Source: Stenotrophomonas maltophilia
GTDB taxonomy: Bacteria; Pseudomonadota; Gammaproteobacteria; Xanthomonadales; Xanthomonadaceae
NCBI RefSeq assembly: GCF_004684085.1
Contig: NZ_SRHZ01000024.1
Coordinates: 186,001-250,000, forward strand
Length of the DNA: 64,000 nucleotides
Direction: 5' to 3'
Shown piece after piece: positions 18,275-27,108 of this stretch (the stretch's first letter is position 1; each line of letters opens with the position of its first letter). The position numbers and the translations under genes were made by a program. The notes under the pieces were generated by a model. The model was not told the DNA's origin and ran no database searches. It saw only the letters and a list, made by a program, of their open reading frames with translations.

Positions 18275-19669
18275 TCACCGTGGCACCGGCTGCGTTACCC
18301 ACGCATCCATGTCGGCCAGCTCCGGCGCCAGTGCGTGCTCGACCGCACGCCGCAACAGTGCCGGTGCGACGTAGCGGCGATGGGTGCTGTCGATCAGCGC
18401 CATGTAGACGCGACCGAACGCATTGTGGGTCTGCACGCGCGAACCGAGGCTGATCTCGATACGGCCTTCAGCATCCAGCTGCACGCGCACGCTGCTGCGG
18501 AAGCGCAGATGGCGATCGTCGGCACCGAGCAGGACTTCCGCGCAGTGGTCATCTGCATCGACGCGCGAATCCAGCACCGGGTAGCGGGCGGCGAACAGCC
18601 GGCTGCGGTCATTGGACAGCAGCGACGAAATCGGGCAACCCAGCGGTGAGGTGCGTAGTCGCAATGGCGCAACCAGACGGTTGCGCAGCGCCATCAAACG
18701 GCCCACGCCGGTGGGTGGATTGCGCAGGAAGCCTTCCAGTACGTCGGCCAGCAGTGCCGACGCAGAACGGTGGAGTACGTGGCTGCGGTCCAGCTGCAGC
18801 GTGGTCAGGTCCTGGTAGTGGCTGAGCGGCAGCGCGGTGGCCAGCAGGCCGTCGCTGGGTGGCATCTGCGATTGGATGGGATAGGCCGGCGTAGCGCGTT
18901 CGACGAATCCGCGCAGCGGCTGCAATGCGATCCGCCGCAGCGGGCCGAACATTGCACGGGTGCGCGTACACAGTCGAGCGCGCAGGCTGGGGGGCGCCGC
19001 CTGCAGTGACAGCTGTACCAGCGGCGTGGCCGCCAGTGCGGCGGCCGTCGGCCAACATGCTTCCGGCAACACATCGGTCAGGCTGGGGATATCGGCGGCA
19101 TTGCGCTGCACCTGTGCACGGGCCTGCTCGCTCATTGCGCCGGCCAGTTCATTGCTGTGGCACGACAACGCGAACAGCGCTGGATGTGCGCGATGGTTCG
19201 ATGCGAACTGGTGCCAGGTGCCACCGCCGAAGCGCACGGTAAACAGGCAGTCCGGTGGGATGCGGATGCGCCGCAGCGTGCGTGCGAAGACGCCAGGGTC
19301 GCTCGCCAGCTGCGCGTCGGAAGCGCTGGCGAAGCGCAGCTCGGCGCCGGCGCTGCCGGCAATGGCGGTGAACATGCGGGGGCCGGCGTGGCGATGGAAC
19401 GGATGACCACCGGCTCCGACAGAGAAGCTGTACAGCGAGGATGGGTCGTCCTGTTGCAGATGCATGCCGCCCAGCCGCGCGGAGGGTTCATCCAGCGCAT
19501 CGATGAAGGCCGGGTGGTGGCGTTGGCGCTGGCTGGCGTCGCCGATCAGCGCATCACCAGCGCCGATGCCCAATTGCGCGATCAGCGTGACTTCGGTCGG
19601 ACTGGCTCCTTCCCGGGCGGGAAGCTGGACAGCTGGAAACGAACGGCGGTCACGGGTCGAGCCAGGCAT
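18275..19669 (-). CDS. Two-domain protein: cupin-like N-terminus and DUF2867-like C-terminus
   Basis: The protein has 464 residues. Around residues 80-180 is a cupin-like stretch with HPFHRH and GTWHQFAS that could bind a metal. The last third, with LMALRNRLVAPL, EVLLGADDRHLRFR and RRYVAPALLRRAV, resembles the DUF2867 family. I know no defined function for either part. AAGGAG sits seven bases before the ATG. It follows an ArsR-type regulator gene in the same operon, which suggests tight repression under normal conditions. Confidence 0.65.
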   Translation of the reverse strand: MPGSTRDRRSFPAVQLPAREGASPTEVTLIAQLGIGAGDALIGDASQRQRHHPAFIDALDEPSARLGGMHLQQDDPSSLYSFSVGAGGHPFHRHAGPRMFTAIAGSAGAELRFASASDAQLASDPGVFARTLRRIRIPPDCLFTVRFGGGTWHQFASNHRAHPALFALSCHSNELAGAMSEQARAQVQRNAADIPSLTDVLPEACWPTAAALAATPLVQLSLQAAPPSLRARLCTRTRAMFGPLRRIALQPLRGFVERATPAYPIQSQMPPSDGLLATALPLSHYQDLTTLQLDRSHVLHRSASALLADVLEGFLRNPPTGVGRLMALRNRLVAPLRLRTSPLGCPISSLLSNDRSRLFAARYPVLDSRVDADDHCAEVLLGADDRHLRFRSSVRVQLDAEGRIEISLGSRVQTHNAFGRVYMALIDSTHRRYVAPALLRRAVEHALAPELADMDAWVTQPVPR

Positions 19670-19693
19670 GGTCGCGCTCCTTGGCAGGGATGC

Positions 19694-20005
19694 TCAGCGG
19701 GCAGGGGACTTGCGGCGGGCACGGGCTTCGCGCTTGAGCGGGCCGCCGACCGGGCAGACTTCAGCGGCCCAGGAGAACAGCGTATTGGCCAGGCGGTCGG
19801 GCACCTGCCGGAAGTACACGAACTGGCCGCGCTTCTCACGTTCGATCAATCCGGCTTCCTCGAGGATGCGCAGATGGCTGGACAATGCTGGCTTGCTGAA
19901 ATCGAAGCGCTCGGCCAGTTCGCCCGCACTGAGCTCACCGGCGCTGAGGTAGGCCAGGATCTGCCGGCGGGCGGTGGAGGCGAGGGCTTCGAAGATACGG
20001 TCCAT
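19694..20005 (-). CDS. ArsR-family winged-helix repressor
   Basis: The 103-residue protein has the ArsR fold: FEALASTARRQILAYL, then SAGELAERFDFSKPALSSHLRILEEAGLIEREKRG. There is no cysteine metal site in the recognition helix region, so it is closer to the SdpR-like non-metal branch. It is 24 bases upstream of the DUF2867-like gene, which it probably controls together with itself through the palindrome at 20014-20033. Confidence 0.9.
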   Translation of the reverse strand: MDRIFEALASTARRQILAYLSAGELSAGELAERFDFSKPALSSHLRILEEAGLIEREKRGQFVYFRQVPDRLANTLFSWAAEVCPVGGPLKREARARRKSPAR

Positions 20006-20013
20006 GGCGAGCT

Positions 20014-20033
20014 AATTAACTAATTCGTTAATT
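20014..20033. promoter_or_regulatory. Palindromic operator upstream of the ArsR gene
   Basis: AATTAAC and GTTAATT form a perfect inverted repeat around a 6-base spacer, eight bases before the ArsR start. It is an AT-rich island in GC-rich DNA and a typical autoregulatory ArsR/SdpR site. Confidence 0.7.
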
Positions 20034-20133
20034 GATGGTCCTCCCGCCGCCGCCGGCTGTCAAGCATCGGCCAGTTGCATGGCCTGCATGCCCTTTGCCA
20101 TCCTCCCTGCTGCTTCCCGTCCCTGGAGTTCCG

Positions 20134-20715
20134 ATGCGCCCTGCGTTCTGGCTGGCCCTGGCCCTGCTGCCTACCCTGGCAGTGGCACAGCCTGCGCGCG
20201 GGCCCAAGGCCAACGTCACTGCACAGGACCCCTTCAGCGAACTGTTCGATACCGCCTGCATGCAGCACATCGGTGTCCCGGCGCGGCTGCAGTCGTTGAT
20301 GGAATCCAATGGACTGTCGCCGTTGCAGCCTGCCGAAGCGGCCACGCTGTTGCAGGGGCAGCCGGGTGTGGCCTGGATGGTGCCGTTGGCCAGTGGCCGC
20401 TATGCAGTGAGCTGGGCCGACGATGGCACCTGCACGGTGTATGCGGAGAAAGCAGACGCGGCATTGGTGCAGAAGGGATTCGCACGGTTGGTGCAGGCTG
20501 CACCGAAGCCGTTGCAGGTGCGGTCGCTGCCAGGGCGCGGGCCACTGTCGGCCGATCAGGTGGCCATCCAGTACGGCTGGGCCATGCCGGGGCAGGGCAA
20601 GCTGCAGGTGCGTTTCCGTCTGGTCACGCGGCAGGCCGCCGAAGCAGGGGTGCAGGCGATGGCATCGGCAACCCCGGGCGAGGCGATGCTGGAGCAGGGC
20701 GCGCCTGGGTCCTGA
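20134..20715 (+). CDS. Exported protein of unknown function
   Basis: The start chosen is the ATG at 20134 (TGGAG upstream), giving 193 residues. A Sec signal (MRPAFWLALALLPTLAVAQ) is followed by a soluble domain with Cys residues in TACMQH and DGTCTVY that may pair. The segment WADDGTCTVYAEKAD looks like a folded beta domain. I do not recognise the family. It is divergent from the ArsR gene with about 130 bases between. Confidence 0.75.
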   Translation: MRPAFWLALALLPTLAVAQPARGPKANVTAQDPFSELFDTACMQHIGVPARLQSLMESNGLSPLQPAEAATLLQGQPGVAWMVPLASGRYAVSWADDGTCTVYAEKADAALVQKGFARLVQAAPKPLQVRSLPGRGPLSADQVAIQYGWAMPGQGKLQVRFRLVTRQAAEAGVQAMASATPGEAMLEQGAPGS

Positions 20716-20764
20716 CTGGGGCCACGCTCGCGATTCAGCCTTTCACACGGCATGTGGTATATCG

Positions 20765-20776
20765 TTTATCGATAAA
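20765..20776. promoter_or_regulatory. Palindrome upstream of the DUF2975/YozG-like operon
   Basis: TTTATCGATAAA is a perfect 12-bp palindrome within TATATCGTTTATCGATAAATC. It lies about 45 bases before the TTG start of the DUF2975 gene. It is a plausible operator for the small HTH protein encoded second in the operon. Confidence 0.6.
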
Positions 20777-20818
20777 TCCACCCCGGGGCGGCGAGGCCAC
20801 CCCAATGCCGGAGGCCGC

Positions 20819-21367
20819 TTGACCGCTCGTCCCGCCCGCGCCAGACCCGCGCGAGGCTTGTTCACCCTGGCCCAGGCCGCCGTACAGGCCGTGCGGGCGA
20901 TGTGCTGGCTGGGCATTCTGGCCGCACTGCTGGCGGTACCGCTGGTCGCCCACGACCGCCGTTGGCTGCTCGACAGCGTCCACGACGCCAATGCCGCGGC
21001 CGCGCATGGCAACGACCTGTTCCTGCATTTCTGCATGGGCCTGGGGGCGATTGTCGCGCTGCTGGTGCTGTGCCTGGTGTTCCTGCGCCACCTGCTGCGG
21101 TTGCTGCAATCGGCGGCGCGCGAGCGCCCGTTCACCCACGCCAATGCGCAGCGCCTGCAGCGCATGGCGTGGTTGATGCTGGCGATGGAACTGCTGTCCA
21201 TCCTGATCGGCGCCTACGCGGCGTGGATGGGGCCGGACTTCACCTGGATGGAGGTCGGCGGCGGCATGTCGATCACTGGCCTGGTCGCGGTGCTGATGCT
21301 GTTCGTGCTGGCACGCGTGTTCGCGGTGGGTGCGGCGATGCGCGATGACCTGGATGGTCTGATCTGA
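20819..21367 (+). CDS. DUF2975 membrane protein
   Basis: The start chosen is the TTG at 20819, with GGAG five bases before. No ATG fits. The 182-residue product has four hydrophobic segments (about 25-50, 75-100, 120-140 and 150-175), with the DUF2975 features RERPFTHANAQRLQRMAW and ITGLVAVLMLFVLARVFAVG. The family has no firm function. It is followed after 13 bases by a YozG-like regulator, a pairing found in many bacteria. Confidence 0.8.
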   Translation: MTARPARARPARGLFTLAQAAVQAVRAMCWLGILAALLAVPLVAHDRRWLLDSVHDANAAAAHGNDLFLHFCMGLGAIVALLVLCLVFLRHLLRLLQSAARERPFTHANAQRLQRMAWLMLAMELLSILIGAYAAWMGPDFTWMEVGGGMSITGLVAVLMLFVLARVFAVGAAMRDDLDGLI

Positions 21368-21380
21368 TGAGCCTGCACTG

Positions 21381-21605
21381 ATGGCGATCGTCATTACCCT
21401 GGACCGCATGCTGCAGGAGCGGGGCATGACCCTGTCCGAGCTGGCCGGGCGCATCGACATCACCCTGGCCAACCTGTCCATCCTGAAGACCGGCAAGGCG
21501 CGCGCCATCCGCTTTTCCACGCTGGATGCGATCTGCCGTGAGCTGCAGTGCACGCCCGGCGACCTGCTCGGGCATGACCCGATGCAGGCGCAGGACGCTG
21601 ACTGA
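21381..21605 (+). CDS. YozG-like Cro/C1-type HTH regulator
   Basis: The protein has 74 residues and is almost entirely one HTH_26/XRE domain: ITLDRMLQERGMTLSELAGRIDITLANLSILKTGKARAIRFSTLDAICRELQCTPGDLL, given here in overlapping parts of the fold rather than a full motif. It is co-transcribed with the DUF2975 gene. It likely represses the operon through the palindrome at 20765. Confidence 0.88.
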   Translation: MAIVITLDRMLQERGMTLSELAGRIDITLANLSILKTGKARAIRFSTLDAICRELQCTPGDLLGHDPMQAQDAD

Positions 21606-21648
21606 GTGGTTTCCCTTTTCCCTTACCTACTGACGAAACGGACCTGAA

Positions 21649-23190
21649 ATGGAATGGTTGGCTGACCCCTCGATATGGATGGGCCTTGCAACCCTGGTCG
21701 TGCTGGAGATCGTTCTCGGCATCGACAACCTGGTGTTCATCGCGATCCTTGCCGACAAACTGCCGCCGCACCAGCGTGACCGCGCGCGGGTGATCGGCCT
21801 GGCACTGGCCCTGCTGATGCGGCTGGTGCTGCTGGCCGCGCTGGCCTGGATCATGAAACTGACCGAACCCTTGGTCACCTTGTTCGACCACAGCTTCTCC
21901 GGGCGTGACCTGATCCTGCTGGGCGGTGGCCTGTTCCTGCTGTTCAAGGGCACGATGGAGCTGCACGAGCGTCTGGAAGGCCGCGAGCATCACGAGGATG
22001 GCAAGAAGGTCTACGCCAGCTTCGCGATGGTGGTGGCACAGATCGTGGTGCTTGATGCGGTGTTCTCGCTGGACTCGGTGATCACCGCGGTCGGCATGGT
22101 CGACAACCTCGGCGTGATGTACGCCGCAGTGACCATTGCGATGGCGCTGATGCTGGTGGCCAGCAAGCCGTTGACCCGCTTCGTCAACAAGCATCCCACG
22201 GTGGTGGTGCTGTGCCTGGGCTTCCTGCTGATGATCGGTTTCAGCCTGGTGGCCGAGGGCCTGGGCTACAAGATTCCGAAGGGCTACCTGTACGCGGCCA
22301 TTGCCTTCTCGATCCTGGTCGAGGCGTTCAACCAGTGGGTGCGCTTCAATCGCGAGCGCAACGAGCGTCGCCAGCCGTTCCGCCAGCGCACCGCTGACGC
22401 GGTGCTGCGGATGCTCGGCGCGCGCCCGGCCAACGGCCATGATGACGAAAACGCCGACGAACACGTAGACGCTGAAGAACGCCTGCAGCCGGCCGAGCAC
22501 GAGATGATCCGCAGCGTGCTGGGCCTGGCGGATCGACCGGTGTCGAGCGTGATGACCGTGCGTGCCGATGTGCAGTGGATCGACCTGGCGCGTGGGCAGG
22601 AGGATGTGGTGGCCCGCCTGGTGGCGTCGCCGCATACCCGCCTGCTGGTGGGCGACGGTGATCTGGACAGCCTGCGTGGCGTGGTGCAGAGCCGCGACCT
22701 GCTGGCCGATCTACTGCAGGGCAAGCCGCTGCAGCTGGAAGGCAATCTGCGCGAGCCGCAGTACGTGCTGTCCAGTGCCAGCGCATTGCAGGCGCTGGAA
22801 CTGATCCGCCAGCATCCGGTGCCGCTGGCGGTGGCGGTGGACGAGTACGGCAGCGTGGAAGGCCTGGTGACCGCCAACGACCTGCTGGCGGCCATTGCCG
22901 GTGACCTGGTCGACACCCAGGACGAACGCTATGGCGTGGTCGCGCAGGGCGAAGATTGCTGGGAGGCCGATGGCGCGCTGACCCTGGACGATCTGCAGCG
23001 CCTGGCCGGTGTATCGCTGCCGCGCAGTGCCGACTACATGACCATCTCCGGGCTGGTGCTGGAGCGTCTGGGGCGCCTGCCGGACATTGGTGATGCGGTG
23101 GAAATTGCGGATGTACGCATCACCGTACTGGCGATGGAGAAGCGTCGTATCGCCCGCCTGCGCGTGGAACGCATCGACGGAACGGCTTGA
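21649..23190 (+). CDS. TerC-family membrane protein with CBS pair and CorC/HlyC domain
   Basis: The protein has 513 residues. Residues 1 to about 235 are a seven-helix TerC domain ([37 protein letters not shown] with membrane-embedded Asp residues). Residues of about 300-420 are two CBS motifs, and the C-terminus is a CorC/HlyC-type domain. The layout matches YoaE/YegH-like proteins. TerC proteins are linked to metal handling, with Mn2+ export shown for some, and the specificity here is not shown. It follows the YozG-like gene by 43 bases but may have its own promoter. Confidence 0.88.
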   Translation: MEWLADPSIWMGLATLVVLEIVLGIDNLVFIAILADKLPPHQRDRARVIGLALALLMRLVLLAALAWIMKLTEPLVTLFDHSFSGRDLILLGGGLFLLFKGTMELHERLEGREHHEDGKKVYASFAMVVAQIVVLDAVFSLDSVITAVGMVDNLGVMYAAVTIAMALMLVASKPLTRFVNKHPTVVVLCLGFLLMIGFSLVAEGLGYKIPKGYLYAAIAFSILVEAFNQWVRFNRERNERRQPFRQRTADAVLRMLGARPANGHDDENADEHVDAEERLQPAEHEMIRSVLGLADRPVSSVMTVRADVQWIDLARGQEDVVARLVASPHTRLLVGDGDLDSLRGVVQSRDLLADLLQGKPLQLEGNLREPQYVLSSASALQALELIRQHPVPLAVAVDEYGSVEGLVTANDLLAAIAGDLVDTQDERYGVVAQGEDCWEADGALTLDDLQRLAGVSLPRSADYMTISGLVLERLGRLPDIGDAVEIADVRITVLAMEKRRIARLRVERIDGTA

Positions 23191-23203
23191 CCAACGCCTC
23201 GTT

Positions 23204-23231
23204 GTAGAGCCGAGCCCATGCTCGGCTCTAC
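23204..23231. repeat. SMAG palindrome
   Basis: GTAGAGCCGAGC, a CATG-containing loop and GCTCGGCTCTAC form a near-perfect palindrome with GTAG at one end. It matches the SMAG family of S. maltophilia. It lies directly after the TerC gene and may act as a transcript end or mRNA stabiliser. Confidence 0.85.
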
Positions 23232-23280
23232 ACAACACCTCCCGCAACCGTCACCATGGCGGGCCCGCTTTCTTTCCCGG

Positions 23281-24417
23281 ATGGTCGCAGTGCTGAGTAC
23301 GATCGGTTTGTTGATGGGCCTGTATGTGGCCTGGCGCCTGTTCTGGCCACTGCGCATGCCCATCTGGATGAAGGTCGTGCTGTCGCTGCTGCTGGTGGGC
23401 GTGGCCGTGCAGCTGCGCATCGTCGCCATGTTCTGGGGCACGATGGCCTCGCCGGAGATACCGAAGCTGGCCATCGCCACGCTGGCCACCGGCTCCACGG
23501 CGGTATTGCTGTTGGCGTTGCTGATGCTGGCGCTGGACGTGGGCCTGCTCGCTTCCCGCCTGCTGCGCTGGCCACGCGCGGTAGCCGCATTGCGCACGCG
23601 GACTCTGCGACCGGCGGCCGGCATGCTCGCCCTGTTGGTCAGTGGCTATGGCGTCAGCCAGGGCATGGCGGTACCCAAGCCCCGGCAGATCGAGGTGAGC
23701 ATCGCCGGGCTGCCCGCTGCGTTCGACGGCTATCGCGTGCTGCAGCTGACCGACATCCATGCCAGCCGCCTGCTGACCGGCGACTGGGTGCGCAAGGTGG
23801 TGGACGAGAGCAACGCATTGACGCCGGACCTGATCGTGATCACCGGCGATCTGATCGACGGCAGCGTCGAGGCGCGTCGCGAGGACGCGCGCCCGTTGGC
23901 TGACCTGCGGGCGCCGGACGGTGTCGTCGCCATCACCGGCAACCACGAGTACTACGCGCAGTACCAGGCGTGGATGCAGGCGTTCCGCGCGCTGCACATG
24001 CAGGTGCTGGAGAACAGCCACATGCAGGTGCGGCGCGGCGATGCGGCGCTGACCATCGCTGGTGTCACCGACCCGGTGGCGGCGCGCTACGGCCTGCCGC
24101 TGCCGGATCTGGAGGCGGCACTGAAGGGCGCCGATGCCGCTGCGCCGGTGATCCTGCTGGTTCATCGCCCGCGCAATGCGCGCGACGCAGCCGCGCGTGG
24201 GGTGAAGCTGCAGTTGTCCGGGCATACCCACGGCGGGCAGATCATCGGCATGGACCAGCTGGTGAAGCGAGCCAATGGCGGTTTTGTGTCCGGCCGCTAC
24301 GACGTGGATGGGATGACGCTGTATGTAAGCAACGGGGCTGGCCTCTGGGCCGGCTTCCCGGCGCGTATCGGTGTGCCGTCGGAGATCACGTTGATCACGC
24401 TGCGCCGCGCGCCGTGA
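23281..24417 (+). CDS. Membrane-anchored metallophosphoesterase
   Basis: About 378 residues from the ATG at 23281. A longer frame begins inside the SMAG repeat at 23218, and neither start has a good Shine-Dalgarno. Several N-terminal membrane helices (to about residue 140) precede a calcineurin-like domain with all metal motifs: DIHASR, GDLIDG, GNHEYY and LSGHTHGG. The layout matches YkuE/YaeI-like phosphoesterases, some of which act on lipid pyrophosphates. The active site probably faces the periplasm. The substrate is not known. Confidence 0.85.
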   Translation: MVAVLSTIGLLMGLYVAWRLFWPLRMPIWMKVVLSLLLVGVAVQLRIVAMFWGTMASPEIPKLAIATLATGSTAVLLLALLMLALDVGLLASRLLRWPRAVAALRTRTLRPAAGMLALLVSGYGVSQGMAVPKPRQIEVSIAGLPAAFDGYRVLQLTDIHASRLLTGDWVRKVVDESNALTPDLIVITGDLIDGSVEARREDARPLADLRAPDGVVAITGNHEYYAQYQAWMQAFRALHMQVLENSHMQVRRGDAALTIAGVTDPVAARYGLPLPDLEAALKGADAAAPVILLVHRPRNARDAAARGVKLQLSGHTHGGQIIGMDQLVKRANGGFVSGRYDVDGMTLYVSNGAGLWAGFPARIGVPSEITLITLRRAP

Positions 24418-24423
24418 CAGAGT

Positions 24424-24464
24424 GGGGTCGGATCCCTTTGCCAACGGCAAAGGGCTCTGACCCC
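24424..24464. repeat. GGGGTC-type hairpin repeat, copy 1
   Basis: GGGGTCGGATCC opens and GGCTCTGACCCC closes a hairpin whose inner stem is CCTTTGCC/GGCAAAGG. It is one of nine similar elements in the window. It follows the phosphoesterase gene directly and may serve as its transcript end. Confidence 0.8.
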
Positions 24465-24480
24465 GTTTGCCCAGGGGGGC

Positions 24481-24543
24481 ATCCGCGCATGGCGTGGATC
24501 TACTGCTTCCCCTCCGGGGCATCCACGCATGGCGTGGATCTAC
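24481..24543 (-). repeat. Tandem pair of SMAG palindromes
   Basis: Two copies, at 24481-24503 and 24521-24543, read on the minus strand as GTAGATCCACGCCATG followed by CGTGGAT or CGCGGAT. They are direct repeats 17 bases apart. An apparent longer frame for the MFS gene starts inside the second copy and is rejected for that reason. Confidence 0.85.
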
Positions 24544-24594
24544 TGCATCGTCACTGGCGGCATGACACCCTGCGGCGATGAAGGAAAGCACGCA

Positions 24595-25854
24595 ATGACC
24601 GCGGCGCGGCAGCGCTCGATGTGGGTGGCCGGCCTTTCCACCGTAGTGGAGTGGTACGACTTCACCCTGTACCTGTACTTCGCCACAGTGCTGTCGCGGG
24701 TGTTCTTCGGCGGCGGCAAAGAGGCGATGCTGGTCACCCTTGCCGGGTTTGCGGTGTCCTATCTGATGCGTCCACTGGGCGCACTGTGCTTTGGTCACCT
24801 GGGCGATCGCCTGGGCCGACGCTGGATGCTGCTGGCCTCGATGGCGTTGATGGCAGCGGCGATGCTGGCCACCGCACTGCTGCCCACAGCGGCCAGCGCA
24901 GGCACTACGGCGGGCGTGCTGCTGCTGATACTGCGCTGCGTGATGGCGTTCTCGGTGGGCGGTGAATACACCGGCGTGGTGGCGTACCTGCTGGAAAGCG
25001 CGCCAGCACGGCGGCGTGGCCTGGTGACCTCACTGGCCTCGGCGGCCAGTGAGGTGGGCGCGCTGCTGGCGGTGGCGATCTCCGCGCTGACGGTTGCGCT
25101 GCTGCCCACCGCGCAGCTGGACAGTTGGGGCTGGCGTATTCCGTTCTTCTTCGGTGCCGCGCTCGCACTGGTGATCCTGGTTGCACGCTCGGGCATGCAC
25201 GAGTCGCCGGAGTTCGAGCGTCAGCGACGCGAGGGCAGCATTCCGGCCACGCCGCTTCGCCATGTCCTGCGCAACCATCCGCTGGCGGTGGCGCGCACGT
25301 TCGCGATCTCGGCGCTGGGCTCGATCACCTACTACGTGGGCATCACCTATGTACCCGCATTCCTGCATGCACGGGGCCACGATGAGGGGGACGCACTGTG
25401 GTTGTCGACGATTGCAGCGGTGGCGGTGATCGCGATCACGCCGCTGTGTGGGGCGTTGTCCGACCGCTTTGGGCGACGACCGATGCTGCTGGGTCTGACC
25501 GTGCTGGCAGCACTGCTGCCGCTGTCCCTGTTTGCGTGGATGGCGCAGGCGACGGCGGTGGGCATTGCACTGGCCGCGGTGCTGCTGGCGTGCGTAGCCG
25601 GTGGAGTGAGCGCGGTAGCGGCGCCGGCCACCGCCGAGCAGTTTCCTGGCGAAGGCCGCGTAAGCGGATTGGCACTGGGTGTGACCATGGCCACTGCATT
25701 CTTTGGCGGTGCAACACCCTGGCTGGCGCAATGGTGGGTGGAACGCAGCGGCTGGGCGGCGGCGCCGGGCGCGATGATCGCGCTGGTGGCGGTACTGGTG
25801 CTGCCGGTGTTGTGGACCCTGCCCGAGACGGTCCCGGGCAGGGCCAAGCGCTAG
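24595..25854 (+). CDS. MFS permease, metabolite:H+ symporter (MHS) type
   Basis: The start chosen is the ATG at 24595 (AAGGAAAG upstream), giving 419 residues and about 12 membrane segments. VVEWYDFTLYLYFA and GRRWMLLASM are signatures of the MHS subfamily, which carries citrate, alpha-ketoglutarate, shikimate or proline-type substrates with protons. The C-terminal half has FGRRPMLLG. The substrate cannot be fixed from sequence. It ends four bases before the convergent nucleoside hydrolase gene. Confidence 0.87.
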   Translation: MTAARQRSMWVAGLSTVVEWYDFTLYLYFATVLSRVFFGGGKEAMLVTLAGFAVSYLMRPLGALCFGHLGDRLGRRWMLLASMALMAAAMLATALLPTAASAGTTAGVLLLILRCVMAFSVGGEYTGVVAYLLESAPARRRGLVTSLASAASEVGALLAVAISALTVALLPTAQLDSWGWRIPFFFGAALALVILVARSGMHESPEFERQRREGSIPATPLRHVLRNHPLAVARTFAISALGSITYYVGITYVPAFLHARGHDEGDALWLSTIAAVAVIAITPLCGALSDRFGRRPMLLGLTVLAALLPLSLFAWMAQATAVGIALAAVLLACVAGGVSAVAAPATAEQFPGEGRVSGLALGVTMATAFFGGATPWLAQWWVERSGWAAAPGAMIALVAVLVLPVLWTLPETVPGRAKR

Positions 25855-25858
25855 CCGG

Positions 25859-26806
25859 TCAGACCTTCAGGGTCTGCTCGATGTCGGCCAGTACCGCGGC
25901 CGCATCGACGCCAATGGCAATCGACTGCAGTACGTGGCCATCCCACACGCTGGGGCCGAAGCCCATGCCTTCCGGCTTCGGAATGGTCATGCCGCGGGCG
26001 ACGCCGTCGGTGGCCACGCGCACGCTGGCGCGCTCGAACTGGAACAGCTCCGGGCGGGTCAGGGCGATGCAGGCGCAGCAGTCGTGCACGACCATGCCCT
26101 TGTGGCCGGCCTGCAGGTAGAAGTCCACGTAATCCTGCGACAGCGCACGCACCAGCTCGGCATCGGCACCACCGATCGCAGCAAGCTTGTCCAGGCCATC
26201 ACGGTTCATTTCCACGCGGGTGGTCACGTCCAGGCCGATCGCGGTGACCGGCCACTGCGCGGTGAACACGATGTCGGCCGCTTCGGCGTCACCCCAGATG
26301 TTGGCCTCGGCGGCCGGGGTGATGTTGCCGTTGACGTGGAAGGCGCCGCCCATCAGCACCACGCCGCGCACCAGGCCGGCGATGTCCGGTGCCTGCTGCA
26401 GGGCCAGGGCCAGATTGGTCATGCGGCCGACCGCGACCAGGGTCACTTCGCCCGGATGGGCGCGGACCAGGTCGATGATCAGCTGCGCGGCCGGACGCGC
26501 ATCAGCGGCCACGTCCAGGTTGGCCGGCACCGGGTGGTTGCCCAGGCCATTGTGGCCGTGGATGTGCACCGGCCAAGCTTCCGGGGTGGCTTCCGGCTGC
26601 AGCGGGCCACCGGCACCGCGCGCGATCGGGGCGGTCAGGCCCCAGGCCTGCTTCAGATACAGCGCGTTGTGCGTGGTCGACTCGACCGAGGCGTTGCCGA
26701 AGGTGGTGGTGACGCCGATCAGATCGATCTGCGGGTGCTTGTGCAGGTACAGCAGGGCCAGCGCGTCGTCGACGCCCGGATCGGTATCAAAAATGACTTT
26801 CAACAT
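25859..26806 (-). CDS. Nucleoside hydrolase (IunH family)
   Basis: The 315-residue protein starts with the calcium-binding DTDPGVDDALALLY motif that defines the family. Further conserved parts are HGHNGLGN, PLTNLALAL-like MTNLALAL and GGAFHVNGN with NIWGDAEAAD. It hydrolyses the N-glycosidic bond of nucleosides to base and ribose for salvage. Specificity is not determined. It is apparently monocistronic. The 300 bases upstream of it lead into the AT-rich immunity segment. Confidence 0.92.
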   Translation of the reverse strand: MLKVIFDTDPGVDDALALLYLHKHPQIDLIGVTTTFGNASVESTTHNALYLKQAWGLTAPIARGAGGPLQPEATPEAWPVHIHGHNGLGNHPVPANLDVAADARPAAQLIIDLVRAHPGEVTLVAVGRMTNLALALQQAPDIAGLVRGVVLMGGAFHVNGNITPAAEANIWGDAEAADIVFTAQWPVTAIGLDVTTRVEMNRDGLDKLAAIGGADAELVRALSQDYVDFYLQAGHKGMVVHDCCACIALTRPELFQFERASVRVATDGVARGMTIPKPEGMGFGPSVWDGHVLQSIAIGVDAAAVLADIEQTLKV

Positions 26807-26936
26807 GTTGTTGTTCTTCTTCTTCCGTGTGATGCAGGGGGGCCGGCGGCCAAGGGGCTGGCCGGCGCGCCCTACATTGTCCCATCTTCATGACAGGCAG
26901 GGCGAACCGGGGCGCCGGTGGGGGCATATCATCGCC

Positions 26937-27104
26937 TTCAAGGTAGGCTATCGACTCGAACCGTTTGAGAGCTGTCCTGCCAGACTCCGAACTATCTTCA
27001 TCGATGACGAGCCAGTGCCACTTTGCATTGCCGACACCTTCTATGCAGAGAACGGCAGCAGTTCCGTATTTGAAGAGCGCACCTGGCTCAATGGCAGGAG
27101 GTGA
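26937..27104 (+). pseudogene. Possible gene remnant before the SUKH gene
   Basis: One frame reads as about 55 protein-like residues (FKVGYRLEPFESC, then FIDDEPVPLCIADTFYAENG, ending TWLNGRR) and stops with a TGA inside the ribosome site of the SUKH gene. There is no plausible start in the 130 bases above, which hold only the upstream flank of the nucleoside hydrolase. It could be the 3' end of a lost upstream gene, such as a toxin or effector tail. That identity is speculation. Confidence 0.35.
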
Positions 27105-27108
27105 CTCC

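Noticed and set aside
23218-23280. Longer N-terminus of the metallophosphoesterase
   Set aside because: The start would lie inside a SMAG palindrome and the extra 21 residues are Pro/Arg-rich without a ribosome site, so the ATG at 23281 before the first membrane helix is preferred, though not certain.
24481-24543. Possible short CRISPR array
   Set aside because: Only two near-identical units with a 17-base gap, and the units are SMAG palindromes that also occur singly elsewhere. There are no cas genes.
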